From Fuerstiella sp. (GTDB lineage Bacteria; Planctomycetota; Planctomycetia; Planctomycetales; Planctomycetaceae): 64,000 bases of DNA. This document shows positions 16,044-24,724 of this stretch, piece by piece (the stretch's first letter is position 1; every line of letters starts with the position of its first letter). Under the pieces are notes generated by a model. It did no database searches and was not told the DNA's origin. It saw nothing but the letters and a program-made list of their open reading frames with translations. The stretch covers positions 1-64,000 of the forward strand of contig JABABI010000022.1 in NCBI GenBank assembly GCA_014238335.1, in the 5' to 3' direction. Both the position numbers and the translations under genes were made by a program.

Positions 16044-17621
16044 TTATTCGACGTCGTAATCCTTGGTCAACGCACTCAGAGCGTCAACGATCTCCTCATC
16101 CTTCATCCCGGATTCACGAACGATTTCCGCAGACGCCTCATTGTTACCGGTCAGTTCCTTGGCCGATGCACTGATTCGCCCGGACCCATCGTACGCGTAA
16201 GTGATTTCGATCGGTGAACCTTTCGGCAGGCTGCTGGGAAGATTAAAGACTCGGAAGTCTCCGATCAATTCACAGGCTGCCGGATCGACCGCGTCGCCCT
16301 CAAGAATTTCCACGTGGACTCGTTCCTGACCATCAGTATTTGTGCCGAACCGTTGGTTTACGCTGTGCGGCACAGGCGTGTTTTTCGGAATCATGATGTG
16401 GTTGATCTTGCGCGACTTGTCGCTTGGATCTGAGATCTTAATACCCAGAGAATGCGAATTCACGTCACTGGTGCGGACAGAATTAAGTCGCTTCTGAACA
16501 CTCTCGACAACCTTACTGGTTCCGTCGCCGTGTCGAGCTTCCAGAATCGCCGCGTGGATGGCAGCGCCTTCAGCAACAGCACGTTCCGGCATCAACTCAC
16601 GCGAAGGCTCATGGCCTGTGACTTCACGCAGCATCTGTTCGACGACCGGCATCAGTGTGGAACCACCCACCAGAATGACTTCGTCCAGAACTCCGGGTTT
16701 TACACCAGCCTGCTGCATCACGAGTTCGGTCGTGTCTTTGGTTCTCTGAAGCAGGTCAGCCGTCATTCGTTCGAACTCGGCCCGCGTCAATGAAACCGAC
16801 AGCGTCTTGCCCTTGAAGTAGACGCTCAGCGGCACCTGCGACTTGTCGCTAAGGTCGCGTTTGGCGTCTTCTGATTCCTGATGGAACTGACGAATGGTGT
16901 CTGGATCCGTCGACGGATCTTCACCATATTTTTGTTTGAACTGTTCAACAAGGTGATCTGCCAGTCGCTTGCTCCAGTCAAGCCCCCCCAGCATCACGTC
17001 ACCGTCGGTGGCCAGAACGCGGAAGTTGGTTGGCGTGTAACGTACGATCGTCACGTCAAACGTTCCACCACCCAAGTCATACACCAGGATGGTCTTTTCG
17101 TCGCTGGCCAGGTCTGTGCGACCGAGCTCGCCCTTTTGCCATGCATAGGCCAAAGTCGCCGCAGTCGGTTCGTTGATAATGTCAATCACGTTCAGGCCGG
17201 CGATTCGACCGGCATCCTGGGTTGCCTTTCGACGCACATCGTTGAAGTAATAGGGCACTGTGATCACAGCGTTGGCGATCGGCCCAATTTCCTTTTCTGC
17301 GTCCTGCTTCATTTTCTTGATGATCAGGGCAGAAATGAACTCGGGGGTCAGTTTCTTGTTCTGATACGTCACGTAGTATTCGCTGTTCCCCATTTCACGC
17401 TTGATGGCTTCGACAATTTGGTCTGAGGAGGCGACTGATATTCTCTCGAAGGTGGGTCCAACCACAACGCTTTCCTCGTCCAGCAGGACGACGGACGGCG
17501 TAATGGGACGTCCGTCAGCGTTATTAGCCAGCGTGGGGTTACCATCGTCATCCATGTATGCAATGGCTGAATAGGTTGTGCCGAGGTCGATACCGACAGT
17601 TCTGCCTTCAAGAAACTTCAT
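16044..17621 (-). CDS. Short Hsp70/DnaK-like chaperone
   Basis: 525 residues against about 635 for DnaK. The ATPase domain is complete: phosphate-1 GIDLGTTYSAIAY (residues 9-21), phosphate-2 VYDLGGGTFDVTIV (about 190) and adenosine motif VILVGGSTLMPVVEQ (about 325). The substrate-binding beta domain is present (SLGIKISD onwards, then ITYAYDGSGRISASAKEL). The protein ends soon after in KDYDVE, so most of the helical lid is missing. The initiation site is good (AAGGT, 8 nt). It has no grpE or dnaJ neighbour and its own terminator. I would not call it DnaK; the closest role is an accessory Hsp70 with an ATPase cycle but no full lid. Confidence 0.92.
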   Translation of the reverse strand: MKFLEGRTVGIDLGTTYSAIAYMDDDGNPTLANNADGRPITPSVVLLDEESVVVGPTFERISVASSDQIVEAIKREMGNSEYYVTYQNKKLTPEFISALIIKKMKQDAEKEIGPIANAVITVPYYFNDVRRKATQDAGRIAGLNVIDIINEPTAATLAYAWQKGELGRTDLASDEKTILVYDLGGGTFDVTIVRYTPTNFRVLATDGDVMLGGLDWSKRLADHLVEQFKQKYGEDPSTDPDTIRQFHQESEDAKRDLSDKSQVPLSVYFKGKTLSVSLTRAEFERMTADLLQRTKDTTELVMQQAGVKPGVLDEVILVGGSTLMPVVEQMLREVTGHEPSRELMPERAVAEGAAIHAAILEARHGDGTSKVVESVQKRLNSVRTSDVNSHSLGIKISDPSDKSRKINHIMIPKNTPVPHSVNQRFGTNTDGQERVHVEILEGDAVDPAACELIGDFRVFNLPSSLPKGSPIEITYAYDGSGRISASAKELTGNNEASAEIVRESGMKDEEIVDALSALTKDYDVE

Positions 17622-18054
17622 TTGCTGACCTTATTCGTTCAATGGACATGCCAGAAACGGAACCCTTAGGGGCCCAAACCTAATTGGGGAAAGCGGGGCT
17701 ATCTGCTTTCCATCAATGTTTATCGATGATTAGCCATTCTGGCCAGACTGCAACACCGTTGCAAGCACACCGGCAACTGAAAGCGGCTCCAAAGGAAGAT
17801 CGAAGGGGTCTGGCAGTCGTTTTGAACATCGAGCACTGTTCTGAGGACAGGCAATGGCACAATGCACCATAGTGAAGCCGACTCGATTGAATTGCTGTCT
17901 GATACGACCTTCCTGTCTGTTTTCTGATGTTGTTAATTTCCCCATCGATGGCAGCCGAAACGGAGTTGAGGTTCGGGCAGCCCGATACTATTAGTGTCCG
18001 TCAGATGCTTTCTGAGCTCTGTGCTGTGCCAAACATATCGGAGAAGTCACTGTG
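17622..18054. other. Divergent intergenic region, Hsp70 and hydrolase promoters
   Basis: About 430 bp between the start of the minus-strand Hsp70 gene and the plus-strand alpha/beta hydrolase gene. I see no CIRCE-like inverted repeat and no supported ORF or RNA. Confidence 0.4.
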
Positions 18055-19014
18055 ATGTCCGCGTTTTTCCTGCTGGCTGCCTTGTTGGATTCTCAGGCGG
18101 TCGTGTGTCACGATTCACTGGCTGCGCCGGACCAGGCGACAGAAAGTGACGATACTATGTCGTGCCTGAGCGGGTTCCTGTGGAAGCCAGCGGCATTTGC
18201 GGCAACCATCAAACCGGCTGCAGCCTCTGGGTTTGACTGGGGTATTTCCTTCCCTTCACCTCGTTCCGGTCCCGGCGGAGATATGTTTGTCGAATGGCGG
18301 AGGGCCCGACAGAACGGTGTCGTCTGTGAAGACGAACGTCCGGCAGTGATCGTTGTTCATGAATCGGGCCGGGGGATGCATGCCGGCAGAGCAATCGCTC
18401 AGGCATTGAGCAGCACCGGAATTCACACGTTCATGGTTCATCTGCCTGGCTATGGGCAACGATCTGTGCGCCGACCGGATCAGGGAAAGGAACTTGTCGA
18501 AGGGATCCGGCAGGGCGTCATGGATGCCCGCAGAGCGGCAGACGTCGTTAAATCACTGGACGGTGTTGATAAGAAGCACGTCAGCATCCTGGGAGTCAGT
18601 CTGGGCGGATTTGTAGCCTCACTGGCCGGCAGTCTGGATTCCGTTTTCGATCAGCACTTTCTTCTAATGGCCGGCGCCGATTTGCCGGCGATGTTTCAAC
18701 AGGGTGAACGTGAAGTCGCTGATCTGCGAAAGAGGATGGAAAGCTATCGAACCGGCGCCGAGCTGACGGCGTGGTTACGGCAGATAGAACCTGCACGCGT
18801 AGCCCATCGGTTGCCTGCGAGCCGGACGACGTTGTATGTGGCGATGTTCGACATCGTCGTGCCGCCGAGCTGTTCGGAAAAGCTGGCGACAACAATCGGA
18901 CTGCCGCCCGAACAGATTATTCGCATGCCGTGCGGGCACCACAGCGCCGTCGCATTTCTGCTGCCGATGGTGGTGGATGTCAGCAAACGTGTGCACGTGG
19001 CCTGCACGCCGTAA
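18055..19014 (+). CDS. Secreted alpha/beta hydrolase
   Basis: 319 residues from the ATG at 18055; a GTG at 18052 immediately before is equally possible, with CGGAGAA 8-11 nt upstream. A short hydrophobic start (SAFFLLAALLDSQAVVC) suggests export. The hydrolase fold is supported by VIVVHESGRGMH (oxyanion strand), the nucleophile elbow GVSLGGFVASLAG (about residue 180), a later strand with an Asp (YVAMFDIVVPPS) and the final CGHHSAVAF carrying the likely catalytic His. Substrate is unknown. It is convergent with the large lipoprotein gene ending 5 bp away. Confidence 0.8.
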   Translation: MSAFFLLAALLDSQAVVCHDSLAAPDQATESDDTMSCLSGFLWKPAAFAATIKPAAASGFDWGISFPSPRSGPGGDMFVEWRRARQNGVVCEDERPAVIVVHESGRGMHAGRAIAQALSSTGIHTFMVHLPGYGQRSVRRPDQGKELVEGIRQGVMDARRAADVVKSLDGVDKKHVSILGVSLGGFVASLAGSLDSVFDQHFLLMAGADLPAMFQQGEREVADLRKRMESYRTGAELTAWLRQIEPARVAHRLPASRTTLYVAMFDIVVPPSCSEKLATTIGLPPEQIIRMPCGHHSAVAFLLPMVVDVSKRVHVACTP

Positions 19015-19019
19015 CCCTG

Positions 19020-21515
19020 TTACTGAATCGCGATGGGCATATCAGCGGGCTGAGTCAGCATTCGCTTTGGTACCGCCGGCGAAGGCCGGGTGTCCGGTGC
19101 TGATGAGGGGGTTGAGAGCGTTTTTTTGTCGGGGCCAAAGTACATGAAGCCCTGACGTGGTGTGACATCTTTCGACATCGCTGTCCCGCCCTCGGCGGGT
19201 GTCATGTCAATTGGGTCAGACAGGCTGGCACTCTGTTGTGCAGGCGTCGGCGCGTCCAACGATTCAGCAATTCTGTCGGCCTGTGGGCCAAAGACCTCGA
19301 AACCGCTGACGCTGCGAGCCTGCTCGATGCCGGACCCGGTTGAAGATGTTGAGGGCGGGTCCGCCGGATATTCCCTCGTGTATACGGCATGACTGATCGG
19401 AGACCCTGTCAGCGGGGTCTGCTGAGTGTTAAGAGTCCGTTCGTAAACTGCCTGATCGATTGCTCCCTGATTGCCGTGCGACAGAACCTCTGCGGATGCC
19501 TGCTGGATTCTGCCGTTCTGAATGTTGAGACTGTCCGGTCCCGGGCCATCAGTTCCGGCGGACAGACTGCGGTCAGGCTGGCCGGGGTTGACCATGTCGA
19601 AATCAGGTGGTGTCATGTCCATTGGACGCACCACGTCATAACCCGCCTCAGATTGCACGGTCGAATAGGAACCGCTCAATAGTTTTGCGGCAATCTCACG
19701 ACGCAGCGTTTCCCGAATGCCAATCTGGTCTCCGGTGTTCCGGTCCAGACGGATTTCGTCGACGACCCAGTAGTCATGTTCAATAATCAAACTGGCCGAG
19801 ACGACGGTCCGGTCAGCCGATCCCAGTCGCACAGTGGCTCGTTCCTGAGTCACACGGGTATCGTGAATTGGCTGTCCGAGCTGTGACGCCAGTGTTGGGA
19901 ATTGCGCAGGGACGCCTTTAAGATTGCTCCACACCAGCCGATTGAAATCGGACGAACAGGATTTTTGCAGAAGCTCCATGTCTCCCTGATTCCATGCTGT
20001 GGCAAATTCAAGCAATGGTGCGGCCAGTTCCAGCCGCGTACGCAGTGAAGTCACCTGACCCTGTTGATTCGGATATTGAATGTCGTCGACTTTCAATACT
20101 CCATTTTCACTGATCATGCGGCACGACAACACCGACCCGTTACCGGTCCTGAATTCCAGCTCCGTACGCTGTGCAACCGTGTGGCTGTCTGTCAGAGTCA
20201 ACGATTCGTCATAGAAGTCGGGAATGGACAGAGCGGACAGAATTTCGGGAGCAAGTCGTTTCCACGTTGCGCGGGAAAATTCTGCGGAAGACATTTGAGA
20301 AACAGATTCATGGTCCCGTTCAGACAGGGCCTTCAGAAAGAAGGCCGCTCGCGTCGGCGCGGTGAAGACAGATGACAACGATTTCTGTCGCCGATTTGTG
20401 CGCTCGTAGAGCGTCACGTCACGAATCAGGAATCGCGGTTCGTTCTTTGCCGCTGCCGACCCGATTCCGGCGGCGATGTCGGCCGTGGTGAATTCGGACG
20501 GTCGTTCCTCAAGGTCCAGTCGCACAATTTCGCGGCCGGCGGGAATCATCACTGTTAACTTGTCTTCGTACGCTCGAATGTCAAATTCATCCGGCACTTT
20601 CGCGGGCGACGGTAACTGAATGATGGACAAATCGGCCAGCTTCAAAGAATCAGAATAGAAGGTGTTTGTGGTCAGTCGTTTCAGGGAATCGTGATCTTCG
20701 GCACCGTATGCTGTCAGGAACGTATTGACTGCGTTCACAGCATCTGCCTGCCGTCGAACGGATCCCGTATGATTTTTCACGCGGTGGTTGTGGGCTTCGA
20801 CATCATCGACCAGCCATTCGTCTGAATTCCGGACAAGTTTGATAAGCAGATGCCCATTCTTTGCCGGCAGTTTCACCACGGCATCGTTTTCGTTCAGGTT
20901 GGCTTCCGGCCGGCGAGCCATTCCTTCTTCGTAAGTGGAGGCAATTCGGGCCGTGAGCGCCTGTAGCCATTCCTCCGGAAGTTGCCGCAGCGAACCGGTC
21001 AGGTCCGAGGACGTCATGGCAAGGATTTCTTCGCGGTCACCGGACTCCCAGACAGTCAGAAACTGTCGCAGCGTCATCAACAGATCCATGACTTCAATGG
21101 TGGACTTGGTGACCCGCGTACTCTTATTCAGCTGGCGGACCATGACATCGTCAACCACCCAGTAGTGCTTTGCAGGATCATTGACCAGATGGAACTGATA
21201 CTTGCCACCCGACTCTTCCTTCGCAATGACCTCCCGGCCGCCATTCTTCAGATTGGTCACTTCCACAACAGTCAGCTCGTGTTTGGGCAATGCCATCACC
21301 TGCAGATCGGACAGGACGTCTTCTGACCGAAGGGCCTTTTCTTCGAAGCGCGTCGATGTAATCCGGCGCAGAGCCGGTTCGTTTTCTTCGTTCAGAGCTT
21401 CTGCAAACTGTTCAATAACTCGCTGTTCCATCAGGGACTGACTGAACAGGGATTGGGCGCAGCCGGTACAAAAGACGGCACTCGCAAGAATCGCCAGGGA
21501 CGTTGCAGACTTCAT
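19020..21515 (-). CDS. Large lipoprotein with about four repeated NTF2-like units
   Basis: 831 residues from the ATG at 21515, chosen over the long ORF start because it begins a lipoprotein signal (MKSATSLAILASAVFCTGC). The body holds four divergent units of 150-170 residues. Each opens with a helix like 'F..AY..ED/GDxExLxx..SS.F' (RQFLTVWESGDREEILAMTSSDL; NTFLTAYGAEDHDSLKRLTTN; LKALSERDHESVSQMSSAEF; EFATAWNQGDMELLQKSCSSDF). Each ends with strands that include 'WxVDDxxx' (YWVVDDVMVR, EWLVDDVEAH, GVLKVDDIQY, YWVVDEIRL). This layout resembles NTF2-like folds. The last 170 residues are low-complexity, Pro/Ser/Gln-rich. Function unknown; outer-face or periplasmic lipid-anchored by the signal. Confidence 0.75.
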   Translation of the reverse strand: MKSATSLAILASAVFCTGCAQSLFSQSLMEQRVIEQFAEALNEENEPALRRITSTRFEEKALRSEDVLSDLQVMALPKHELTVVEVTNLKNGGREVIAKEESGGKYQFHLVNDPAKHYWVVDDVMVRQLNKSTRVTKSTIEVMDLLMTLRQFLTVWESGDREEILAMTSSDLTGSLRQLPEEWLQALTARIASTYEEGMARRPEANLNENDAVVKLPAKNGHLLIKLVRNSDEWLVDDVEAHNHRVKNHTGSVRRQADAVNAVNTFLTAYGAEDHDSLKRLTTNTFYSDSLKLADLSIIQLPSPAKVPDEFDIRAYEDKLTVMIPAGREIVRLDLEERPSEFTTADIAAGIGSAAAKNEPRFLIRDVTLYERTNRRQKSLSSVFTAPTRAAFFLKALSERDHESVSQMSSAEFSRATWKRLAPEILSALSIPDFYDESLTLTDSHTVAQRTELEFRTGNGSVLSCRMISENGVLKVDDIQYPNQQGQVTSLRTRLELAAPLLEFATAWNQGDMELLQKSCSSDFNRLVWSNLKGVPAQFPTLASQLGQPIHDTRVTQERATVRLGSADRTVVSASLIIEHDYWVVDEIRLDRNTGDQIGIRETLRREIAAKLLSGSYSTVQSEAGYDVVRPMDMTPPDFDMVNPGQPDRSLSAGTDGPGPDSLNIQNGRIQQASAEVLSHGNQGAIDQAVYERTLNTQQTPLTGSPISHAVYTREYPADPPSTSSTGSGIEQARSVSGFEVFGPQADRIAESLDAPTPAQQSASLSDPIDMTPAEGGTAMSKDVTPRQGFMYFGPDKKTLSTPSSAPDTRPSPAVPKRMLTQPADMPIAIQ

Positions 21516-21909
21516 GACAAAGCCCTTGTTTGTCAGACAGACGTCGTGGAGAAAGCGACGAATGAAGACAGGGAGAGAGAGGATGTGTGAAGGGATGCTG
21601 CCGACCCCTGTGTCTGCCAGGCAGACGAGGGACCGCGCAGAACGGGCCACTGGCCGGAACACAGCGTATGCCTTGTCGCATTTTCCGGCATATGGGTCAA
21701 CGTGGTACCGCGCCCGGGAGCCGGCAACTGTCAGACTTACCCCTGCCGCACAGAGAGTTTCGGCACATCCTGCCAGTCCTATGGTTTTTCCTGTGAGGTC
21801 GTACGAAGGGACTGGCGTTTGACGGACATGCGTTCCATCACCTGTTCACGGCTGAGGCGTTCTGCCGGCGACGGATTGCAGGCCGGCAGATCGGTTTTCC
21901 GTCACTGCT
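21516..21909. other. Intergenic stretch between lipoprotein and dehydroquinate-synthase-like genes
   Basis: About 390 bp, the upstream region of the lipoprotein gene. ORFs listed here lack any motif. I see no hairpin with a T-run and no repeat. Confidence 0.4.
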
Positions 21910-23085
21910 TCAGGTTGTGGAACGGCTTCTGCCAACACGTTCGACGACCTGTGCAATTGCCAGACGCATCAGATCACGGTCAACCGAATGAACGTCAATG
22001 GGCTGGCCGATGCCATCCAGCATCGTCACGGTCAGTCGACCTCCAAGATGCTGGCGGAATTCTTCCAGGCCGGAGAATAACTCGTCCGTGTGCTGCAGAG
22101 CGGGGTGATCAAGCAGAAGACCAAGCCGGTCCAGGCAGTCGAGAACTCGGTCTGCATCTTCAGGCGACAGTCCATGTGCCAGACTTGAGTAGATTGTGTC
22201 CACGGCGACACCAATTGCGACCGCTTCGCCATGCCGCAGTTCGAAACTGGTCATCACTTCCAGTTTGTGAGCTGACCAGTGACCATAATCCAGCGGGCGA
22301 GCCTCCAGCATTTCGAATGGATCTCCGCCCGCTGTGATATGCCGCAGGTGCCATTGTGCAGATTCGGCAATGACAGGCCACGCCTCTGCTTTTCGTTGAC
22401 GAATGGCCGCTGCGTCCCGATGAATATGTTCGAAGAACTTCCTGGATTTCAGTAACGAAACCTTAACAGCCTCAGAGAAACCACAGCAGAAGTCTCGCTC
22501 GCTGAGGGTTTCTACCAGTTTCCGATCGTTGATGACGGCCCAGGGCACTGCAAATGTGCCCACCCAGTTCTTCTTCTGAAACAGATTAATACTGTTCTTA
22601 ACGCCGATGCCGGAATCTCCCTGAGCCAGCGTTGTTGTGGGAATACGAATCAACCGGAGACCTCGGTGTGCAATGGCGACTGCAAACCCCACGGCGTCCA
22701 GTACGGCTCCACCACCAATCACGACCACGTAACTGCGACGGTCCAGGTCCGCGTGGTTGAAGCATTTCAACATGCGTTCAATCAGGTGAATGTCGTTCTT
22801 GACACATTCCCCACCCGGCACAACCTGAATATTCCCCGAAACCCGAATGACCTGCGAGTGGCGTGAGCAGAACTGCTGGATTCTGTGCTTCAATTCCGGG
22901 TTTGCCAGCGAGACCTGTTCGTCCAGCCAAAACTGCACTTTGGGCACGCGGTCCTCAGATCCTTCCAGCAGTTCAGTCAGCGTGTAAGCATCACAGCCAA
23001 ACACATCGTCTGTAAATCGCAGGCGATGGGTGAATTCAACGGCAAATGGCACGTCGTGGATTTCATTTTCAGTCGGTACGTTCAT
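21910..23085 (-). CDS. 3-Dehydroquinate-synthase-like protein (EboD-like)
   Basis: 391 residues from the ATG at 23085; the ORF track's extra 89 residues are Pro/Cys-rich and out of family. The NAD-binding signature [23 protein letters not shown] (about 130) and [20 protein letters not shown] match dehydroquinate synthase, as do the metal-binding Glu in [14 protein letters not shown] and the His-rich [14 protein letters not shown] and [11 protein letters not shown]. The spacing [14 protein letters not shown], with GHWSAH in place of GHT.GH, is what I recall from the EboD/EboC neighbourhood group rather than AroB. The reaction is therefore a sugar-phosphate cyclisation by inference only. No other ebo or aro gene is adjacent. 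Confidence 0.75.
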   Translation of the reverse strand: MNVPTENEIHDVPFAVEFTHRLRFTDDVFGCDAYTLTELLEGSEDRVPKVQFWLDEQVSLANPELKHRIQQFCSRHSQVIRVSGNIQVVPGGECVKNDIHLIERMLKCFNHADLDRRSYVVVIGGGAVLDAVGFAVAIAHRGLRLIRIPTTTLAQGDSGIGVKNSINLFQKKNWVGTFAVPWAVINDRKLVETLSERDFCCGFSEAVKVSLLKSRKFFEHIHRDAAAIRQRKAEAWPVIAESAQWHLRHITAGGDPFEMLEARPLDYGHWSAHKLEVMTSFELRHGEAVAIGVAVDTIYSSLAHGLSPEDADRVLDCLDRLGLLLDHPALQHTDELFSGLEEFRQHLGGRLTVTMLDGIGQPIDVHSVDRDLMRLAIAQVVERVGRSRSTT

Positions 23086-23483
23086 TAGCACAGAGGGCGG
23101 CAACGGTCGGGAAACGGGGAGGAACACAGGAAGCGGGACTGCTCTCCAGCATACGGGCATTCTGCTGCAGAAACCACTTGCGGACCGGCAGGGATCGCAA
23201 GTAAGCGCAGAACACACCTCTGCGCTGGTTGCCGGAAATTCGGGAAAAACCGATTCGGCAGGATCCAGGGGCAGTGCAACCGGAACAACCGGCACACGCA
23301 TACACTGTTCAATTCCTGGCACGGCTTTATGTGCCTTTGCATGAATGATCAAAGATCGTCATCCCGAAAAAACAACGCAGTGTTACCCATATTTTTGGAA
23401 CGAGGACTTGATCCGTGATCCGCGTTGTTTGCGACACGGGAATCCTCACCTCCCCTTCAGCTCATTTTCAGGAGAAGAAAACA
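23086..23483. other. Divergent promoter region for the cysteine-repeat gene
   Basis: About 400 bp between the start of the minus-strand dehydroquinate-synthase-like gene and the plus-strand cysteine-repeat gene. It ends with a strong ribosome site, AGGAGAAGAAAACA, before the ATG at 23484. I cannot assign promoter boxes with confidence. Confidence 0.4.
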
Positions 23484-24119
23484 ATGAGAGGGATTACTCT
23501 GTCAGCTGCTCTGGTCATTATGACCGTGGCGAGCAGCGCCGATGCAGGCCTGTTTGGTCTGTTCAACAAGAGCCGCAGCTGCGGTGGATGTGGCGAAGAA
23601 GCCACCTGCTGTGCTCCAGCTGATTGCTGCGAGTCCACCTGCTGTGCTCCTGCTGGCTGTGGCAACGACGCTACCTGCTGTGCTCCTGCTGGCTGCGGAA
23701 ACGACGCTAGCTGCTGTGCTCCTGCTGGCTGCGGAAACGACGCTAGCTGCTGTGCTCCTGCTGGCTGCGGAAACGACGCTAGCTGCTGTGCTCCTGCTGG
23801 CTGCGGAAACGACGCTAGCTGCTGTGCTCCTGCTGGCTGCGGAAACGACGCTAGCTGCTGTGCTCCTGCTGGCTGCGGAAACGACGCTAGCTGCTGTGCT
23901 CCTGCTGGCTGCGGAAACGACGCTAGCTGCTGTGCTCCTGCTGGCTGCGGAAACGACGCTAGCTGCTGTGCTCCTGCTGGCTGCGGAAACGACGCTAGCT
24001 GCTGTGCTCCTGCTGGCTGCGGAAACGACGCTAGCTGCTGTGCTCCTGCTGGCTGCGGAAACGACGCTAGCTGCTGTGCTCCTTCTTGCTGTGCTCCTGC
24101 CTGTGGCGGTTGCAAGTAA
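23484..24119 (+). CDS. Secreted cysteine-rich 12-residue repeat protein
   Basis: 211 residues from the ATG at 23484, chosen for the AGGAG at 9 nt and the signal peptide (MRGITLSAALVIMTVASSADA). After a short stem (GLFGLFNKSRSCGGCGEEATCC) come irregular cysteine pairs and then twelve copies of CGNDA(S/T)CCAPAG. The first is CGNDAT and the next eleven are CGNDAS. It closes with SCCAPACGGCK. Three of every twelve residues are Cys, with no other motif. This suits an extracellular, disulphide-linked or metal-binding structural protein, by analogy with cysteine-rich proteins seen in planctomycete envelopes; that role is inference. Antisense and other-frame ORFs here are repeat artefacts. Confidence 0.8.
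   Translation: MRGITLSAALVIMTVASSADAGLFGLFNKSRSCGGCGEEATCCAPADCCESTCCAPAGCGNDATCCAPAGCGNDASCCAPAGCGNDASCCAPAGCGNDASCCAPAGCGNDASCCAPAGCGNDASCCAPAGCGNDASCCAPAGCGNDASCCAPAGCGNDASCCAPAGCGNDASCCAPAGCGNDASCCAPAGCGNDASCCAPSCCAPACGGCK
23691..24086 (+). repeat. 36-bp perfect tandem repeat, eleven copies
   Basis: The unit GGCTGCGGAAACGACGCTAG plus CTGCTGTGCTCCTGCT repeats at exactly 36-bp intervals from 23691 to 24051. Codon choices are identical in every unit, while the first, divergent unit (GGCTGTGGCAACGACGCTACC) differs at several silent positions. That implies recent expansion or gene conversion. Confidence 0.92.
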
Positions 24120-24183
24120 TTAAGAACGTGGCGAAAGGTAGGAGGTAATTAACCACTTTGGTTTAATGATGAGCTGACGGCGA

Positions 24184-24215
24184 GAACGGGCGGAAAGTCG
24201 TGAGTCTGCCCGTTC
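24184..24215 (+). terminator. Hairpin after the cysteine-repeat gene
   Basis: GAACGGGC (24184-24191) pairs with GCCCGTTC (24208-24215) around a 16-nt loop, 65 nt after the stop codon. It is followed by CCCCGGC rather than T, so it may be a processing or stability element rather than an intrinsic terminator. Confidence 0.45.
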
Positions 24216-24428
24216 CCCGGCTCGCAGAAAGATCTGTCTCGTGCGGAGCGGATCGTCCTGAAAGAGCGGTCGTCAATCCTTGTCAATAACGGTTAATGCC
24301 CCATCCTTCCGCCCCGGCTGGAAGAGGAACGTGAGGTATCCTCACGGGGGAACACGCATCAAAGGTTATCCCTAGCCTGCGGTTCCACCGGTGATCAGCT
24401 CGCAGGGTGGAACTGTTTGGTTGAAAAT
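24216..24428 (+). other. Untranslated stretch with further hairpins, possible ncRNA
   Basis: Contains GTGAGG/CCTCAC (around 24330-24345) and a GGTTCCACC / GGTGGAAC pairing (around 24380-24415), then runs straight into the strong terminator at 24430. No ORF is convincing. It could be a long 3' untranslated region of the cysteine-repeat gene or a separate small RNA. Confidence 0.3.
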
Positions 24429-24429
24429 A

Positions 24430-24476
24430 AAGCGACGATGTAGTCTGGTTCCTGGCCGACTCATCGTCGCTTTTTT
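24430..24476 (+). terminator. Rho-independent terminator
   Basis: AAGCGACGATG (24430-24440) pairs with CATCGTCGCTT (24462-24472), an 11-bp stem with a 21-nt loop, followed by TTTTTT. It lies 310 bp past the cysteine-repeat gene on the same strand and about 250 bp before the PIN/TRAM gene. Confidence 0.85.
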
Positions 24477-24724
24477 CGTGCCATCAGCAAATGTATTAGA
24501 AACAGTTCGCGCGTTTCATTGGTCATGCCAACTGCGAGGCGTCACAGATATCAGTGACTTCTTGGTCTCGATATTAAACTTAGACGCGTGCCACCTCAAC
24601 ATGCAGAGGGCTTGTGAATTTCGAATGGAGGGTGGTTGCCTCATCGCGGATTTTTGTAACAATAAGGATTCCCACCCTCAAAGGTCAGTTCCAGTTACCC
24701 CACCCCTTCCTCGGGTTCACTCCA

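Noticed and set aside
23468-24123. Long antisense and alternate-frame ORFs over the cysteine-repeat gene
   Set aside because: A 36-bp repeat is divisible by three, so frames without stops in one unit stay open; the products are hydrophobic or Gln/Ala repeats with no signal sequence and no ribosome site.
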